A stretch of DNA of 64,000 bases from Hymenobacter psychrophilus (GTDB lineage Bacteria; Bacteroidota; Bacteroidia; Cytophagales; Hymenobacteraceae), in NCBI RefSeq assembly GCF_900107135.1, contig NZ_FNOV01000016.1, forward strand, positions 1-64,000, in the 5' to 3' direction. Shown here one piece after another: positions 15,776 to 25,671 of the stretch. The position numbers and the translations under genes are program-made. Under the pieces are notes generated by a model. The model made no database searches. It had not been told where the DNA came from and saw only the letters and a list, made by a program, of their open reading frames with translations. Numbering within the stretch: the stretch's first letter is position 1; the number at the start of each line of letters is the position of its first letter.

Positions 15776-17515
15776 ATGTCTTATCAAGCCGCTCCCCGTC
15801 GGGATAATTCCACGCTTATGGCCCGTTTATTTACTTCCCGCTGGGGGCGGGTACTGCTGCTGGGGCTGATCTGCGGGGTGAGTTTTTTCCTGCATAATGG
15901 AGCTTCCGAAGTCAGCCTGATGGAGAGCCGCAATTTTGTGGCGGCCCGCGAAATGGTTGCCGGGGGGTCGTGGCTGATTCCGACGATGAACCACGAACTG
16001 CGGCTGGCTAAGCCGCCGCTGCCCACCTGGGCCGTAGCGGGCCTGCAGCGCCTGATTGGCCCTACCCAAAACCTGGCGTTGCTGCGGGTACCGGCGGGTC
16101 TGGCTGCTACGTTGCTTGTATTCTTTTTCTGGGGGCTGGCCCGCGCCCTCACCCGTGGCCAACCCGCCGAGGCTACTGCGCCGGGCCGTACGGCCTGGCT
16201 GGCCGCGCTGGTGCTGGCCACGAGCCTGCTTGTCGTTACCACGGGCCGGGAGGGGCAGTGGGATATATTTGCCACCAGCCTGGCTATAGGCGGGCTGTGG
16301 TTGCTGGTTGAGGGCTGGCAGCGGCCGGTAAGGCAGGCTTATCTGTGGCTGGCAGGGGCGGGGGTACTGCTGGGAATGGCCATGCTGAGCAAGGGCCCGG
16401 TGCCCATCTACGCGCTGGTGCTCCCGTTTTTGTTGGCTTATTTTATTGGTCGGCCCACGCATCGGCAGGCCCTGCGGGCGCGCACGGCAGGCACAGTGCT
16501 GGCGGCCGGGCTGGCCGTTGTAATCGGGGGTAGCTGGCCGCTGTATATCTGGCTGAAAGTGGCCCCGGCCGCCCGGGCTGTGGCCCGGGTCGAAATAGCG
16601 TCCTGGGGCGAGCGGCACGTGCAGCCGGTATGGTATTACTGGCCTTTCTTCGCTTTCACGGGTTTGTGGGCCCTGGTTGCCTTAGCCGCGCTCGTGTGGC
16701 CTTATGCCCGTCCGCGGCTGCGGGGCTACCTCCCGTATGGGGTAGCGTTGGGTTGGCTGCTGGCGGGCCTGTTGCTACTGAGCATCGTGCCCGAAAAGAA
16801 GGAACGCTATATGTTGCCGCTGATGCCCCCGTTGGCATTACTGGTGGCGGGTCTGCTGCGCTATTGGCAAAGCCAGGAGTTGGGGGGCGGGCTACCGGCG
16901 CGTACAGGCTGGCTGCCCGACTCCTGGCTTCCCCGGACTTGGGGCGCGCTGTTGGTATTGCTGCTGCTGGCCCTGCCTGTCGCGATGGTGCTTACTGGTT
17001 TTACCGGCTTCGGATTAGGTTCGGTTCGATTTGGACTAGTGGTTGCATTGGTTGTTGCGCTGGGAGTGGGGTTGGTCCGGCAGGGGATTCTGCGGCGGCA
17101 AGTGAACTTCCTTATTGGTAGCACGCTGGTCGTGGTGGTGAGCATTATCGCGCTAGTAATGCCGGCCTATCCGCGTTGGGAGGGCCGCCGCGACGTACCC
17201 GGGCAACGGCAGCTCCGCCAACTGCCGGGCTTGCGTGGAGTGGGGGAGTGGTACAGCCTCGACACCCTGCATGTAAAGCAGGTATGGGCTGCCGGGCAGG
17301 CTGTTCCCATCTGGCATCCTACTGTAGACCAATTGGCCGGGTTGGCTCATCCGGTAGTTACTGTCTCGGGGCAGCCAGCTGAGGAAAGCCTACCAGCAGG
17401 CTGGGCAGATGTAGTGCGTATCACCCGGCAGGACTCATTCTATTTAGATCGGGGTCGTAATTCGGCAGTATGGTTTGTATCTCGGTTAGAGCCAATTATT
17501 CAGATCAAGAAATGA
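15776..17515 (+). CDS. GT39-type membrane glycosyltransferase (ArnT-like)
   Basis: 579 residues with about eleven membrane helices. The periplasmic loop after helix one has the ArnT/PMT layout: the acidic-arginine LMESRNFVAAREMV, then TMNHELRLAKPPLPTW (the K-P-P-L motif). Such enzymes transfer a sugar from an undecaprenyl- or dolichyl-phosphate carrier to lipid A, protein or glycan. The nearby GT2 and LAB_N genes could supply such a carrier-linked sugar, which is inference. Start ATG at 15776; a second ATG at codon 15 is possible. Confidence 0.88.
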   Translation: MSYQAAPRRDNSTLMARLFTSRWGRVLLLGLICGVSFFLHNGASEVSLMESRNFVAAREMVAGGSWLIPTMNHELRLAKPPLPTWAVAGLQRLIGPTQNLALLRVPAGLAATLLVFFFWGLARALTRGQPAEATAPGRTAWLAALVLATSLLVVTTGREGQWDIFATSLAIGGLWLLVEGWQRPVRQAYLWLAGAGVLLGMAMLSKGPVPIYALVLPFLLAYFIGRPTHRQALRARTAGTVLAAGLAVVIGGSWPLYIWLKVAPAARAVARVEIASWGERHVQPVWYYWPFFAFTGLWALVALAALVWPYARPRLRGYLPYGVALGWLLAGLLLLSIVPEKKERYMLPLMPPLALLVAGLLRYWQSQELGGGLPARTGWLPDSWLPRTWGALLVLLLLALPVAMVLTGFTGFGLGSVRFGLVVALVVALGVGLVRQGILRRQVNFLIGSTLVVVVSIIALVMPAYPRWEGRRDVPGQRQLRQLPGLRGVGEWYSLDTLHVKQVWAAGQAVPIWHPTVDQLAGLAHPVVTVSGQPAEESLPAGWADVVRITRQDSFYLDRGRNSAVWFVSRLEPIIQIKK

Positions 17516-17633
17516 TTTATAAAGTTTTGACAGCAAGCATTCTAACCAATTAATTTACTTAACATAATCAATAAACAGAAATATCATTTAAGGCTGTAGG
17601 AGTGAGGGGTATTCTTATCTGACAAAATCCACC

Positions 17634-17709
17634 CACATAGACCAACCGGTTCGGGTGGCTGATAATACCTCATTGTATTATCAGCCACCCGAACCGGTTG
17701 GTCTATGTG
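17634..17709. terminator. Perfect 35-bp inverted repeat between convergent genes
   Basis: Arms 17634-17668 and 17675-17709 are exact complements with a 6-base loop. It lies between the GT39 gene and the convergent gene at 17721. It may stop transcription in both directions, but it is much longer than needed and has no U tract. Confidence 0.75.
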
Positions 17710-17720
17710 ATGTCGTTCGA

Positions 17721-18749
17721 TTAGTCGTTCAGCTGACGCTTTATCTTGTTTAGTAAGGCTTGCACCAGGTCCAGGTCGTCAACGTGCTCAATGGTAAGAT
17801 GGGTATTCAGGCCAGGTCCATGAATATGGATCGCAAAGGTCTCTGTATGCACGGGCCCCTCCTGGACCGCAGCCTCTGGAGCTATTACACGACTTGATGC
17901 TACTGTAACGGCAGGCAGCGGGTGTTCCTGAGCGTCTGTTGGTACAAAGGCTGCCGGTAGAGGGCGCACAAAGCCTGTGAGCTCAGCGGTACCGCCAGAC
18001 GCTATTGCTTCTGACTGTATCTCTATATCATCTGTGTCGAGTCCAAAGAGACTGGATACGGCATCGGATAGGCGCTGTGGTACAAAGGGTGGTTCCGGGG
18101 ATGTACTGGTGGTGGTAGCGCTGACTGGGGGACTGCTACGTTGAGTGATGGTCGCCGATTCGCGCTGGCCGTTCTCAGTAGTAGCTACCGGAGTACTAGC
18201 CACTGGAGCCTGAAAGCGACTCAGCGGAAGTTCGGTACTGGCTAATTCTCGCCGCGGCTGCTGCTGAGCTGCTAATTGATCGATATCGGCAATGATGTTC
18301 TGCTCATTGAGGATTCCGGCCATACGTGCACCATCTATGAAAGCCTTTGTTACGGCTTGCGCATTGATTTCCTCCACTCCGAATTCACGTACTAGCATCA
18401 CATCAAACATGTGTACTGGTAGTTCTCGATTCCGGAACTTACGGCATATCTGTGTGAACAGGGGGGGATGCAGGAATGCTTCACGTTCATAAATACGTTC
18501 TTCCTGCTTATCGTAAGCATTCTTAATACGGCGAAACAGGTTGGTTGTAGTCAGTAATTCCCGCTTACTGGTAAGTAGGCCAAACTTAACGGCTGACCCT
18601 ATAATAGCTTTGAAAGAGCCACTTACTTTTCGGTTAAGCTTTCGTGCGGCAGTCTCGATAGCACACTTGCCACCAGTGTCGTCAACAACTTCGGCAACTT
18701 CCCAAGCACTCTGGTAGGAAGTACGGGGATAGTCAATAGTCTTCGGCAT
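17721..18749 (-). CDS. Orphan protein with DUF5343-like organisation
   Basis: 342 residues from the ATG at 18749 (MPKTIDYPR); another ATG lies ten codons upstream. The N-terminal 140 residues look like a winged-helix pair: SYQSAWEVAEVVDDTGG, AARKLNRKVSGSFKAIIGSAVKFGLL, then a helical stretch with HPPLFTQICRKF. A long Ser/Thr/Pro linker (about 165-270) leads to a C-terminal segment with HIHGPGLNTHLTIEH. This order resembles DUF5343 proteins, which sometimes occur with defence genes; the match is by pattern only. The DNA has lower GC than its neighbours and an AT-rich upstream, suggesting transfer. Confidence 0.55.
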   Translation of the reverse strand: MPKTIDYPRTSYQSAWEVAEVVDDTGGKCAIETAARKLNRKVSGSFKAIIGSAVKFGLLTSKRELLTTTNLFRRIKNAYDKQEERIYEREAFLHPPLFTQICRKFRNRELPVHMFDVMLVREFGVEEINAQAVTKAFIDGARMAGILNEQNIIADIDQLAAQQQPRRELASTELPLSRFQAPVASTPVATTENGQRESATITQRSSPPVSATTTSTSPEPPFVPQRLSDAVSSLFGLDTDDIEIQSEAIASGGTAELTGFVRPLPAAFVPTDAQEHPLPAVTVASSRVIAPEAAVQEGPVHTETFAIHIHGPGLNTHLTIEHVDDLDLVQALLNKIKRQLND

Positions 18750-18779
18750 ATAAGTGCGTCTGTTTAGGTGATAAGACAA

Positions 18780-19681
18780 ACATAAGAGTAATAAGCAAAC
18801 AAATAAGCAGCATAAAGTAATAATAAGTAGTATATAGTATATAAAAGTAATGATTTCTAATACTTTTTGTACTTTTTTTTACTATATCTATAGTATATCT
18901 TATTAAAGTCACTTAACAACTCTATCTAGCTCTATAAAATACAATATTATTATACCTTCTTACCATGCGGCCGTCGGGGCCGGGGAGGGCAATAAATTAG
19001 TCTGTTGATGCCTGATAGCTTGCCTGTACCAGCCTATCGAAACGGAAATGATACCTGACAGCACCTATCATTGCCGTTTAACAGAGACTCAGCAGAAGGC
19101 CTGAAACAGCCGACACTTCAGTTACGTCAGCAATCTTTCGTCATTTACAGCAGGAGCGAGGCTTGGCGGTTGTTTTCTCTTTTGACTCTTTTATCCGGCT
19201 CCGCTAAGGCGTGTTCTCAGTTGATCTGTTTTTTAGGAATAGGAACTTGGCGCTTGAATCACATTCAACGACACGCTATAACTCTTAAGTAGGAACGCGC
19301 ATCGTATCAGCCGTGCAGTCCGTGGACTCAGTGTTCTGACAACTCCAGAAGTCTCCGTTTCTTAAAGCGGATACTATTCTTTGAACTTGTTCCATAAACC
19401 CAAGCACTGACCACTGCCAGCCACTGGCCAACAACTAAAAGAGAGTCACTCATAACGGCGGGGTGGCATTGTACGGCCTAATCAACTGGGGTGGTAGCTC
19501 AACAATTAGTACCGCGGCTTTCGGATTCCTGCCTACTTACTGCTGTGGTTACGACGTAGAACATCTTCTTACTATTTGGTTCATGGTGGCTGGTAAGACT
19601 CGTTGTACAAACCTGGTTGGCAGCTATTTATCAGGAACTATTATTGTCTTATAATTTATATTATGTTAAGTAGTAATTAGC
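18780..19681. other. AT-rich, gene-poor stretch
   Basis: About 900 bases with no convincing gene. The first 170 bases are AT repeats such as taataagtagtatatagtatata, probably containing the promoter of the minus-strand gene at 17721. The short open frames here lack homology and codon bias. A family C/E-like phrase, cactgccagccactggccaacaac, occurs near 19410. Confidence 0.6.
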
Positions 19682-19714
19682 AAAACAAGACTGGCTATTA
19701 ACCAGTCTTGTTTT
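19682..19714 (-). terminator. Terminator of the TPR protein gene
   Basis: aaaacaagactgg (19682-19694) pairs with ccagtcttgtttt (19702-19714). On the minus strand it follows the stop at 19768 by about 50 bases and ends in TTTTG; the A/T ends could also serve the plus strand. Confidence 0.75.
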
Positions 19715-19767
19715 TAGGTCCTTCCCCACTCTAATGTAAAACGAGGAAAAGCCCTACTTGGGTTGGC

Positions 19768-20910
19768 CTATTTGCTGCCATCAAGTTTACTCATCATCCG
19801 CTGAGAATCCGCCTTGCGGTCTAGTCGCAAGTACACCTTCTGCAACGCGCTCATTGTGGCGCGGTCATCAGGCTGCGCCTCCAGTGCCTTCTCGAAATAT
19901 GGCAGTGAGTCTTGAAAGTACTTTTTGCCATCTGTTTCCAGCTTCTTACCACCCGACTTCTGGTACTCGGCCAAACTCATTTTACTAGCCCGGGTATAAT
20001 AATCGGCCGCTTTGTTGTAGTTGTAAATTCCGATGTTAAAGTTGGCATCGAAATTCTTCGGGTCAACCTCTACAGCCTTACGGTACGCGGCCAGCGCCTC
20101 CACCGGCTTCTTGTCCGCATCAAGCAGCGAGCCTTTTACAGCATATAGATTCGAGTTGGTCGGATCGGCGGCAATAGCACGGTCAATTTTTTCGAGGGCC
20201 TGCTTGCCCCGACCCGCGCTTAAGTCCATATTCAGTTCCTCCAGCATGAAGCCCTTATTACTCGGATACGCTTTCAACGCGTCCTGCACTACTTTCAAAG
20301 CTGCGGCATCATCTTTCTGCTGTTTGGCGATCTGCAGCATCCGGCCGTACATCTGAGGCGACTGGTATCCGATACCCTGCAGTTTACCGTACATTTCCTT
20401 CGCTCCGGCAAAGTTATCGTTGGCTTCCGCTGCATAGGCAGCGTACAAATAAGCCGTCGTATCCTGGGGCTTGATCTGCTGGGCCATCCGGTAAGAATCC
20501 AGCGCCTTGGCGTAGTCCTTGCTGTTGTAATTCTCTACACCAGCATTCAGCGCCATACCGTAAAGGCCGTCGAGCTTGGCCGTGGCCTGCTTGCCGTATT
20601 CGCCGTCTTTACCGTCGAGGCTCAGGGCTTTGTTATACGACTCAAAGGCAATTTTACCACCGTCTTCGGTTCCGAGGATTTTCTTATAAATCGGGCTGTT
20701 AACCATGCCCTCGTAAATTTCACCCCGGGTAAACCAGGTTTTAGCCTTATCCGACGTTTTTTCGTTGGTAACGGCCTTGTCGATTTCGGTCTTAGCTTTA
20801 TCGAGCGTACCCTGACGCTGATAGAGAATGGCGTTGGTAACGGCCGAGTTTTGAGCGGAAGCCGTATGCAGGGCCGCGGCGGCTACGAGGGTTAAAAGAA
20901 CTTTCTTCAT
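19768..20910 (-). CDS. Periplasmic TPR-repeat protein
   Basis: 380 residues from the ATG at 20910, which begins a signal peptide (MKKVLLTLVAAAALHTASA). The rest is a run of TPR units, for example YNSKDYAKALDSYRMAQQIKP and GKQALEKIDRAIAADPTNSNLY, with the final ones followed by a basic tail. The upstream 28 codons of open frame have no signal-peptide character. TPR arrays bind other proteins; proteins of this form are usual in Bacteroidota and often lie beside gyrA, as here. It follows gyrA by 96 bases and a hairpin. Confidence 0.88.
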   Translation of the reverse strand: MKKVLLTLVAAAALHTASAQNSAVTNAILYQRQGTLDKAKTEIDKAVTNEKTSDKAKTWFTRGEIYEGMVNSPIYKKILGTEDGGKIAFESYNKALSLDGKDGEYGKQATAKLDGLYGMALNAGVENYNSKDYAKALDSYRMAQQIKPQDTTAYLYAAYAAEANDNFAGAKEMYGKLQGIGYQSPQMYGRMLQIAKQQKDDAAALKVVQDALKAYPSNKGFMLEELNMDLSAGRGKQALEKIDRAIAADPTNSNLYAVKGSLLDADKKPVEALAAYRKAVEVDPKNFDANFNIGIYNYNKAADYYTRASKMSLAEYQKSGGKKLETDGKKYFQDSLPYFEKALEAQPDDRATMSALQKVYLRLDRKADSQRMMSKLDGSK

Positions 20911-20960
20911 GGGAGTTGGGTGAAGAATCTGCGGTTTGGGGAAAGGAATATGAGCGCAAA

Positions 20961-20988
20961 CGGCAGAACTTCCGGGGAAGTTCTGCCG
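20961..20988 (-). terminator. Terminator-like hairpin after gyrA
   Basis: A perfect 13-bp stem (20961-20973 with 20976-20988) and 2-base loop, about 20 bases past the gyrA stop on the minus strand, followed by TTTG. Confidence 0.65.
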
Positions 20989-21006
20989 TCGCAAGTTAAC
21001 AAGTGC

Positions 21007-23595
21007 TTAATTGGCACTAAGCAAATCCGGGTCGGTTAGTCCGGTAAGGTCCGCATCCGGTGCGGCCTCTGCAGCTTCCCCGACAGGAAGGCCGGTGGGC
21101 TCCGCTCCTTCCAACAGCTCGGCTTCCGGGTCTTCCACCTTCTCCTCGGCCGCCACTTTGGCCACCGACGAAATTTCGTCGCCGCCGCTGATTTTCAGCA
21201 ACCGTACACCCTGCGTAGCGCGGCCGATGCTGCGCAGCTCGCTCATCCGCAGGCGGATGGTGATGCCCGACTTGTTGATAATCATCAAATCATCCGTGTC
21301 GTCAACGGCCTTGATGGACACGAGCAAGCCGGTTTTGTCGGTCAGCTTCATGGCCCGCACGCCCTTGCCGCCGCGGTTGGTAATGCGGTACTCGTCGAGC
21401 GGGCTGCGCTTACCGTAGCCGTTCTCCGATACAACCAGCAATTCCTGTTCGCTTTCCCTGTTGAGGCAGACCATGCCCACCACCCGGTCGCCGCCGGGCA
21501 AATCGTCGGCCAGCGTGATGCCGCGCACGCCGGCGGCGGTACGGCCCATCGAGCGGACTTTAGGCTCGGGGAAACGAACTGTCCGGCCCGAGCGCAAGGC
21601 CAATACTACCTCATCGTTGCCATTGAGCAGCTGCACGTCGAGCAACCGGTCGCCCTCGTTGATGCTAATGGCATTGATGCCAGCGGTACGAGGACGCGAG
21701 TAGGCTTCGAGCGGCGTTTTCTTCACCGTGCCCTGCTCGGTGCAGAACATGAGGAAGGTGTTGTCGAGGTAGTCGGGGTCGCGCAGGCCGCGCACGTTGA
21801 GCACCGAGCGGATGTTGTCTTCGCGCGGAATCTCAATCAGGTTCTGAATCGGACGGCCCTTGGTGTTCTTCCCTCCTTCCGGTACCTCGTACACCTTCAG
21901 CCAGAATACCCGGCCAGCTTCGGTAAAGAAGAGCAGATACTCGTGGGTGGTGGCTACGAACAGGTGTTCGGTGAAGTCGTCCTGCTTGGACGCGGCGCCG
22001 CGGGCTCCTACCCCACCGCGGCCCTGGCTGCGGTACTCATCGAGGGCGGTCCGCTTGATGTAGCCTTCGCGCGAGATGGTAATCACCATGGCCTCATCGG
22101 CAATCATGTCCTCCATCGAGAAATCGCCGCCGGCGTACTCAATCATCGTGCGGCGGGCGTCGCCGTAGCGCTCCTTGATTTCGGCCAGCTCGGTGCGGAT
22201 GATGTCGCGCTGCATGTCCTCCGAGGCCAGTACAGCCTTCAGGTGGTCAACCAGGGCCATCAGCTCGTTGTACTCGGCCACGATTTTGTCGCGCTCCAGA
22301 CCCGTGAGGCGCTGCAGACGCAGATCCAGAATAGCACGGGCCTGAATTTCGCTCAGCGAAAAACGCTCGATGAGCTGCAGGCGGGCCACTTCGCCGTCGC
22401 GCGAGCCGCGGATGATGGCAATGACTTCATCCAAATGGTCAAGCGCAATCAGCAGACCTTCCAGAATGTGGGCCCGCTTCTGGGCCTCGGCCAGTTCGTA
22501 GCGGGTGCGGCGAACTACCACATCGGCCCGGTGCTCGACGAAGTAGTGAATCAGCTCTTTGAGATTGAGCGTCATCGGGCGGCCCTTTACCAGGCACACG
22601 TTGTTGACGCCGAACGAGCTTTGCAGCTGGGTGTACTTATAAAGGTTGTTGAGCACCACGGTGGGCATGGCGTCGCGCTTGAGGTCATACACGATACGCA
22701 TACCATCGCGGTCCGACTCGTCGCGCAGGTCGGAGATGCCCTCAATCTTTTTGTCGTTGATGAGCGCGGCCGTCTTCTCAATCATCGAGGCCTTGTTCAC
22801 CATGTATGGAATTTCGGTGATGACGACCTGCTCCTTGCCGGTGCTGGTGGTTTCGAAGTGGGCCTTGGCCCGCATCACCACCCGGCCGCGGCCAGTTTCG
22901 AAGGCCTGCTTCACCCCTTCGTACCCATAAATGGTACCGCCGGTGGGGAAGTCGGGCGCCGTCACGTGCTCCATGAGCTCGGCAATGGTGATATCGGGGT
23001 TGGCCAGGTAGGCCACGATGCCGTCCACCACTTCGGTCAGGTTGTGGGGGGCCATGTTGGTGGCCATGCCCACAGCAATACCGGTAGTGCCGTTGACGAG
23101 CAGGTTGGGGAACTTGGCCGGCAGCACCGAGGGCTCCTCCAGGGAGTCGTCGAAGTTGGGCTGGAAGTCCACCGTATCCTTGTCGAGGTCACCGAGCAGC
23201 TCATCGGCGAGGCGCTTGAGGCGGGCTTCGGTGTAACGCATAGCGGCCGGCGAGTCGCCGTCGATGGAACCGAAGTTACCTTGGCCATCGACGAGCGGGT
23301 AGCGCAGGCTCCACTCCTGGGCCATGCGCACCATGGTGTCGTACACCGAGGAGTCGCCGTGCGGGTGGTACTTACCCAGTACCTCACCCACAATACGGGC
23401 GCTTTTCTTGTGCGCTTTATTGTACGAAACGCCCAAATCGGACATGCCGTAGAGCACGCGGCGGTGCACGGGCTTGAGGCCGTCGCGCACATCGGGCAGC
23501 GCCCGGGAGATGATAACCGACATCGAGTAATCGATGTAGGCCCCGCGCATCTCATCTTCGATATTAATCGGAATGATTTTTTCGCCTTCCGCCAT
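21007..23595 (-). CDS. gyrA: DNA gyrase subunit A
   Basis: 862 residues; the cutting and rejoining subunit of gyrase, which with GyrB introduces negative supercoils using ATP. The N-terminal region has SRALPDVRDGLKPVHRRVLYGM, the quinolone-resistance region HPHGDSSVYDTMVRMAQ and the active tyrosine in MRYTEARL. Six C-terminal beta-pinwheel blades follow, including the GyrA-box-like QGRGGVGARG. The serine and aspartate usually changed in quinolone resistance are both retained (GDSSVYD). The acidic tail after residue 815 is variable. Confidence 0.97.
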   Translation of the reverse strand: MAEGEKIIPINIEDEMRGAYIDYSMSVIISRALPDVRDGLKPVHRRVLYGMSDLGVSYNKAHKKSARIVGEVLGKYHPHGDSSVYDTMVRMAQEWSLRYPLVDGQGNFGSIDGDSPAAMRYTEARLKRLADELLGDLDKDTVDFQPNFDDSLEEPSVLPAKFPNLLVNGTTGIAVGMATNMAPHNLTEVVDGIVAYLANPDITIAELMEHVTAPDFPTGGTIYGYEGVKQAFETGRGRVVMRAKAHFETTSTGKEQVVITEIPYMVNKASMIEKTAALINDKKIEGISDLRDESDRDGMRIVYDLKRDAMPTVVLNNLYKYTQLQSSFGVNNVCLVKGRPMTLNLKELIHYFVEHRADVVVRRTRYELAEAQKRAHILEGLLIALDHLDEVIAIIRGSRDGEVARLQLIERFSLSEIQARAILDLRLQRLTGLERDKIVAEYNELMALVDHLKAVLASEDMQRDIIRTELAEIKERYGDARRTMIEYAGGDFSMEDMIADEAMVITISREGYIKRTALDEYRSQGRGGVGARGAASKQDDFTEHLFVATTHEYLLFFTEAGRVFWLKVYEVPEGGKNTKGRPIQNLIEIPREDNIRSVLNVRGLRDPDYLDNTFLMFCTEQGTVKKTPLEAYSRPRTAGINAISINEGDRLLDVQLLNGNDEVVLALRSGRTVRFPEPKVRSMGRTAAGVRGITLADDLPGGDRVVGMVCLNRESEQELLVVSENGYGKRSPLDEYRITNRGGKGVRAMKLTDKTGLLVSIKAVDDTDDLMIINKSGITIRLRMSELRSIGRATQGVRLLKISGGDEISSVAKVAAEEKVEDPEAELLEGAEPTGLPVGEAAEAAPDADLTGLTDPDLLSAN

Positions 23596-23811
23596 AGGGA
23601 GCTTATAGTCGGCCGGTAAATCTCCAGGGTACTAGAGGAGCTTACAGGCCCGTGAAAATGAACTTCGTTGAAGCCTGCAAGATACGCAAAAAAGCCCGCT
23701 TTAGCTAGCCAGAACCGCGCTTTGCCACCCCCAGGGGAGGGACTAACGGGGCCGGAGCCAAGCCGGCCTAAGCCCTTCATTTAAGCTCCTGAACGCAACC
23801 GGCCGCGGCCG

Positions 23812-24078
23812 TTAGTTTGCGCGGTCGTTGATGGTGCGGCGGCGGTCGTTGTTACGCTTCACATCATCGGGCTTATACACCTTGATTTTCTCGCCAATGG
23901 CCGGGTTCTGCTTTTTCCAGAGCGGCTGCCCGCGGAACTTGGTGCCGTTGTGCATATGCACCTTACGGGTGTGGCAGGACTGCATGGGGCAGGTGCGGCA
24001 GGACGAAACGGCCAGCAGGGCCCCTACCAGCAGGGCCGGCAGACGGAGGCGGGAGAGCAGCAAACGAGAAGTAGTCAT
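23812..24078 (-). CDS. Small Cys-containing lipoprotein
   Basis: 88 residues. A signal peptide ends in the lipobox LLAVSSC, then CPMQSCHTRKVHMHNGTKFRG and a Lys/Arg-rich end. Small lipoproteins with this C-PM-SCH..H.H pattern are frequent and conserved in the phylum; no function is known to me. The gene is on the same strand between gyrA and a HAD phosphatase gene. Confidence 0.75.
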   Translation of the reverse strand: MTTSRLLLSRLRLPALLVGALLAVSSCRTCPMQSCHTRKVHMHNGTKFRGQPLWKKQNPAIGEKIKVYKPDDVKRNNDRRRTINDRAN

Positions 24079-24129
24079 TGAGGTAAAGGTACCAAATATG
24101 ATGAGGCCGAAAAGCCGCCCTGCAGGCTT

Positions 24130-24852
24130 TCAGTACCGGCCGGCCGCCGTCAGCACCTCAACCACCGACTCCAGCGGTTCGAGGCTGCCCAGCTCGGCCA
24201 CTGCCGGCAGCAGTGCCGCAACCCCGGTGCGGTTCAGCCACACCGGCCGGATGCCCACGGCCTGCGCCCCCACTACATCGGCCACCCAGTTATCACCGAC
24301 CATCACGGTTTCGGCCGGCCGGGCCCGCAGGTGCGCCAGGGCCACCTGGTAGATGGCGGGGTCGGGCTTGAGCACGCCGACGGCCTCGGAGGTAATGAGC
24401 GCATCGACCAGCCCACTCATGCCCAGGAAATCAAGCTTCTCTTCCTGCTCGGTGGTGCGGTTGTTGGTGACCACCCCAATCCGGTAATCGGGTTTCAGCC
24501 GCTGTAGCAGCGCCAGCGCCCCGGCCACCGGCTGCCGAAACTGCCGGTAATGGCCGTAGTGCTCCTCGGCCAGCTGGGCCAGCGCGGCGGCCGTTAGGGC
24601 CGCCGCCTCGTAGGGCGCCAGCAGCTGCCGGAACCGCAGCTCGCGCGCCGTCAGGTAGTCCAGCTCGCCGCGCATCACCCGCGGGTGCATCTCTTCCAGC
24701 AGGTCGCTATAGCGTTGGTAGAGCGCCTCGGCCGGCACCCCGCGCAGACTGGCCCGGCCGGCCGCCGTGGCCGCCAGCGCCGCCCGGGCCGTGGCCGTGT
24801 GGTCGTAAAGCGTATCGTCGAGGTCGAAGAGGATGGTAGTAATGGCGGGCAT
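24130..24852 (-). CDS. HAD-family noncanonical pyrimidine nucleotidase (YjjG-like)
   Basis: 240 residues. Motif I is TILFDLDDTLYDHT with the nucleophile aspartate, motif II is VTNN, motif III the lysine in GVLKPDPAIY, and motif IV VMVGDNWVADVVGAQ. The alpha-helical cap between motifs I and II fits the YjjG group, which dephosphorylates unusual pyrimidine nucleotides and protects against mutagenic precursors. The ATG at 24852 (MPAITTILFDL) is chosen over one nine codons upstream because the family starts close to motif I. Confidence 0.88.
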   Translation of the reverse strand: MPAITTILFDLDDTLYDHTATARAALAATAAGRASLRGVPAEALYQRYSDLLEEMHPRVMRGELDYLTARELRFRQLLAPYEAAALTAAALAQLAEEHYGHYRQFRQPVAGALALLQRLKPDYRIGVVTNNRTTEQEEKLDFLGMSGLVDALITSEAVGVLKPDPAIYQVALAHLRARPAETVMVGDNWVADVVGAQAVGIRPVWLNRTGVAALLPAVAELGSLEPLESVVEVLTAAGRY

Positions 24853-24910
24853 AGACCGGCTAAGCGGAAAGGAAGGCAAACTTATCGGATGGTTTGGATA
24901 ACCGGGAGCG

Positions 24911-25630
24911 TCAGGGCTGCTTCATTTTCTGTACCTCTTCCAGCGTATAAACGCGGTACGGAATACCCAGCCGTAGCGCATTATCCTCCACCGTTTGCTC
25001 GAAGCCCGCTTGCTGCCGCCGCTCGTTCACAGTGGCCGCGTCTTTAATCGGCCAGATGAGCTGTTGGTAGCTTTTCTGGCCCGTAGCCGGGTTGGTTAGC
25101 TCGAAGCCGGCGCCCTGGGTGCCGTACATCTGCTCCCTGTTCTCATTCATCAGCTGGCGGTCCAGCATCATAGCATATTGCGAGAAAGCCAGTTCCCCTT
25201 TTTCAGCAACCTCCCTAATCAAGGGCAGGTAGCGGCCGATACGGTTGGAGTGCTGAATCACGTAAAAGGCCGCCTCATTCGTCGGCTCGCCCACCAGCGA
25301 CTTACCCGGATAGCCATACTGCGCAATAAGCTGGCTCACGCGCTGGATATTGGAAGAGTCCGTTTCCAACATCCGGCCCGACAAGTAAGCCCCAACCTGC
25401 TCCACCGGCTGCTGTAATTCCGTGGCTACGGCCCGCTTTCCTTCACGTGTACCCGCACGCATCATCAGTTCCCGGTAATATTGGTCCGCAACCAGCAGGC
25501 TATCCAGCTCGTGTTTCAGGCTTATATTTAGCTGGGCCTGAGGTTGAGGGCGGGACGGGCGCTCCTGACTCGTACAGCTGCCCAACGCCCACAGGGCCAG
25601 GAATCCAATCAGATTGTGAGGCTTGGTCAT
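24911..25630 (-). CDS. DUF6624 lipoprotein
   Basis: 239 residues with a lipoprotein signal ending LGSC. The mature part has QYGYPGKSLVGEPTNEAAFYVIQHS, LPLIREVAEKGE, YAMMLDRQLM and EQMYGTQG, the pattern I associate with DUF6624. These proteins occur widely in Bacteroidota and have no known activity. It is codirectional with the HAD and HD genes around it. Confidence 0.8.
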   Translation of the reverse strand: MTKPHNLIGFLALWALGSCTSQERPSRPQPQAQLNISLKHELDSLLVADQYYRELMMRAGTREGKRAVATELQQPVEQVGAYLSGRMLETDSSNIQRVSQLIAQYGYPGKSLVGEPTNEAAFYVIQHSNRIGRYLPLIREVAEKGELAFSQYAMMLDRQLMNENREQMYGTQGAGFELTNPATGQKSYQQLIWPIKDAATVNERRQQAGFEQTVEDNALRLGIPYRVYTLEEVQKMKQP

Positions 25631-25671
25631 TTTTGGGGCAGCATAGATAAAGCAAGAAGGTCCATGCTCCG

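Noticed and set aside
19071..19654. Two short open frames in the AT-rich gap
   Set aside because: No homology, no promoter-like context, and composition of random sequence.
23400..23595. Quinolone-resistance change in gyrA
   Set aside because: The region reads GDSSVYD, keeping the Ser and Asp that are altered in resistant strains.
21943..23619. 558-codon open frame opposite gyrA
   Set aside because: Shadow of gyrA; composition is that of a reverse complement of conserved coding DNA.
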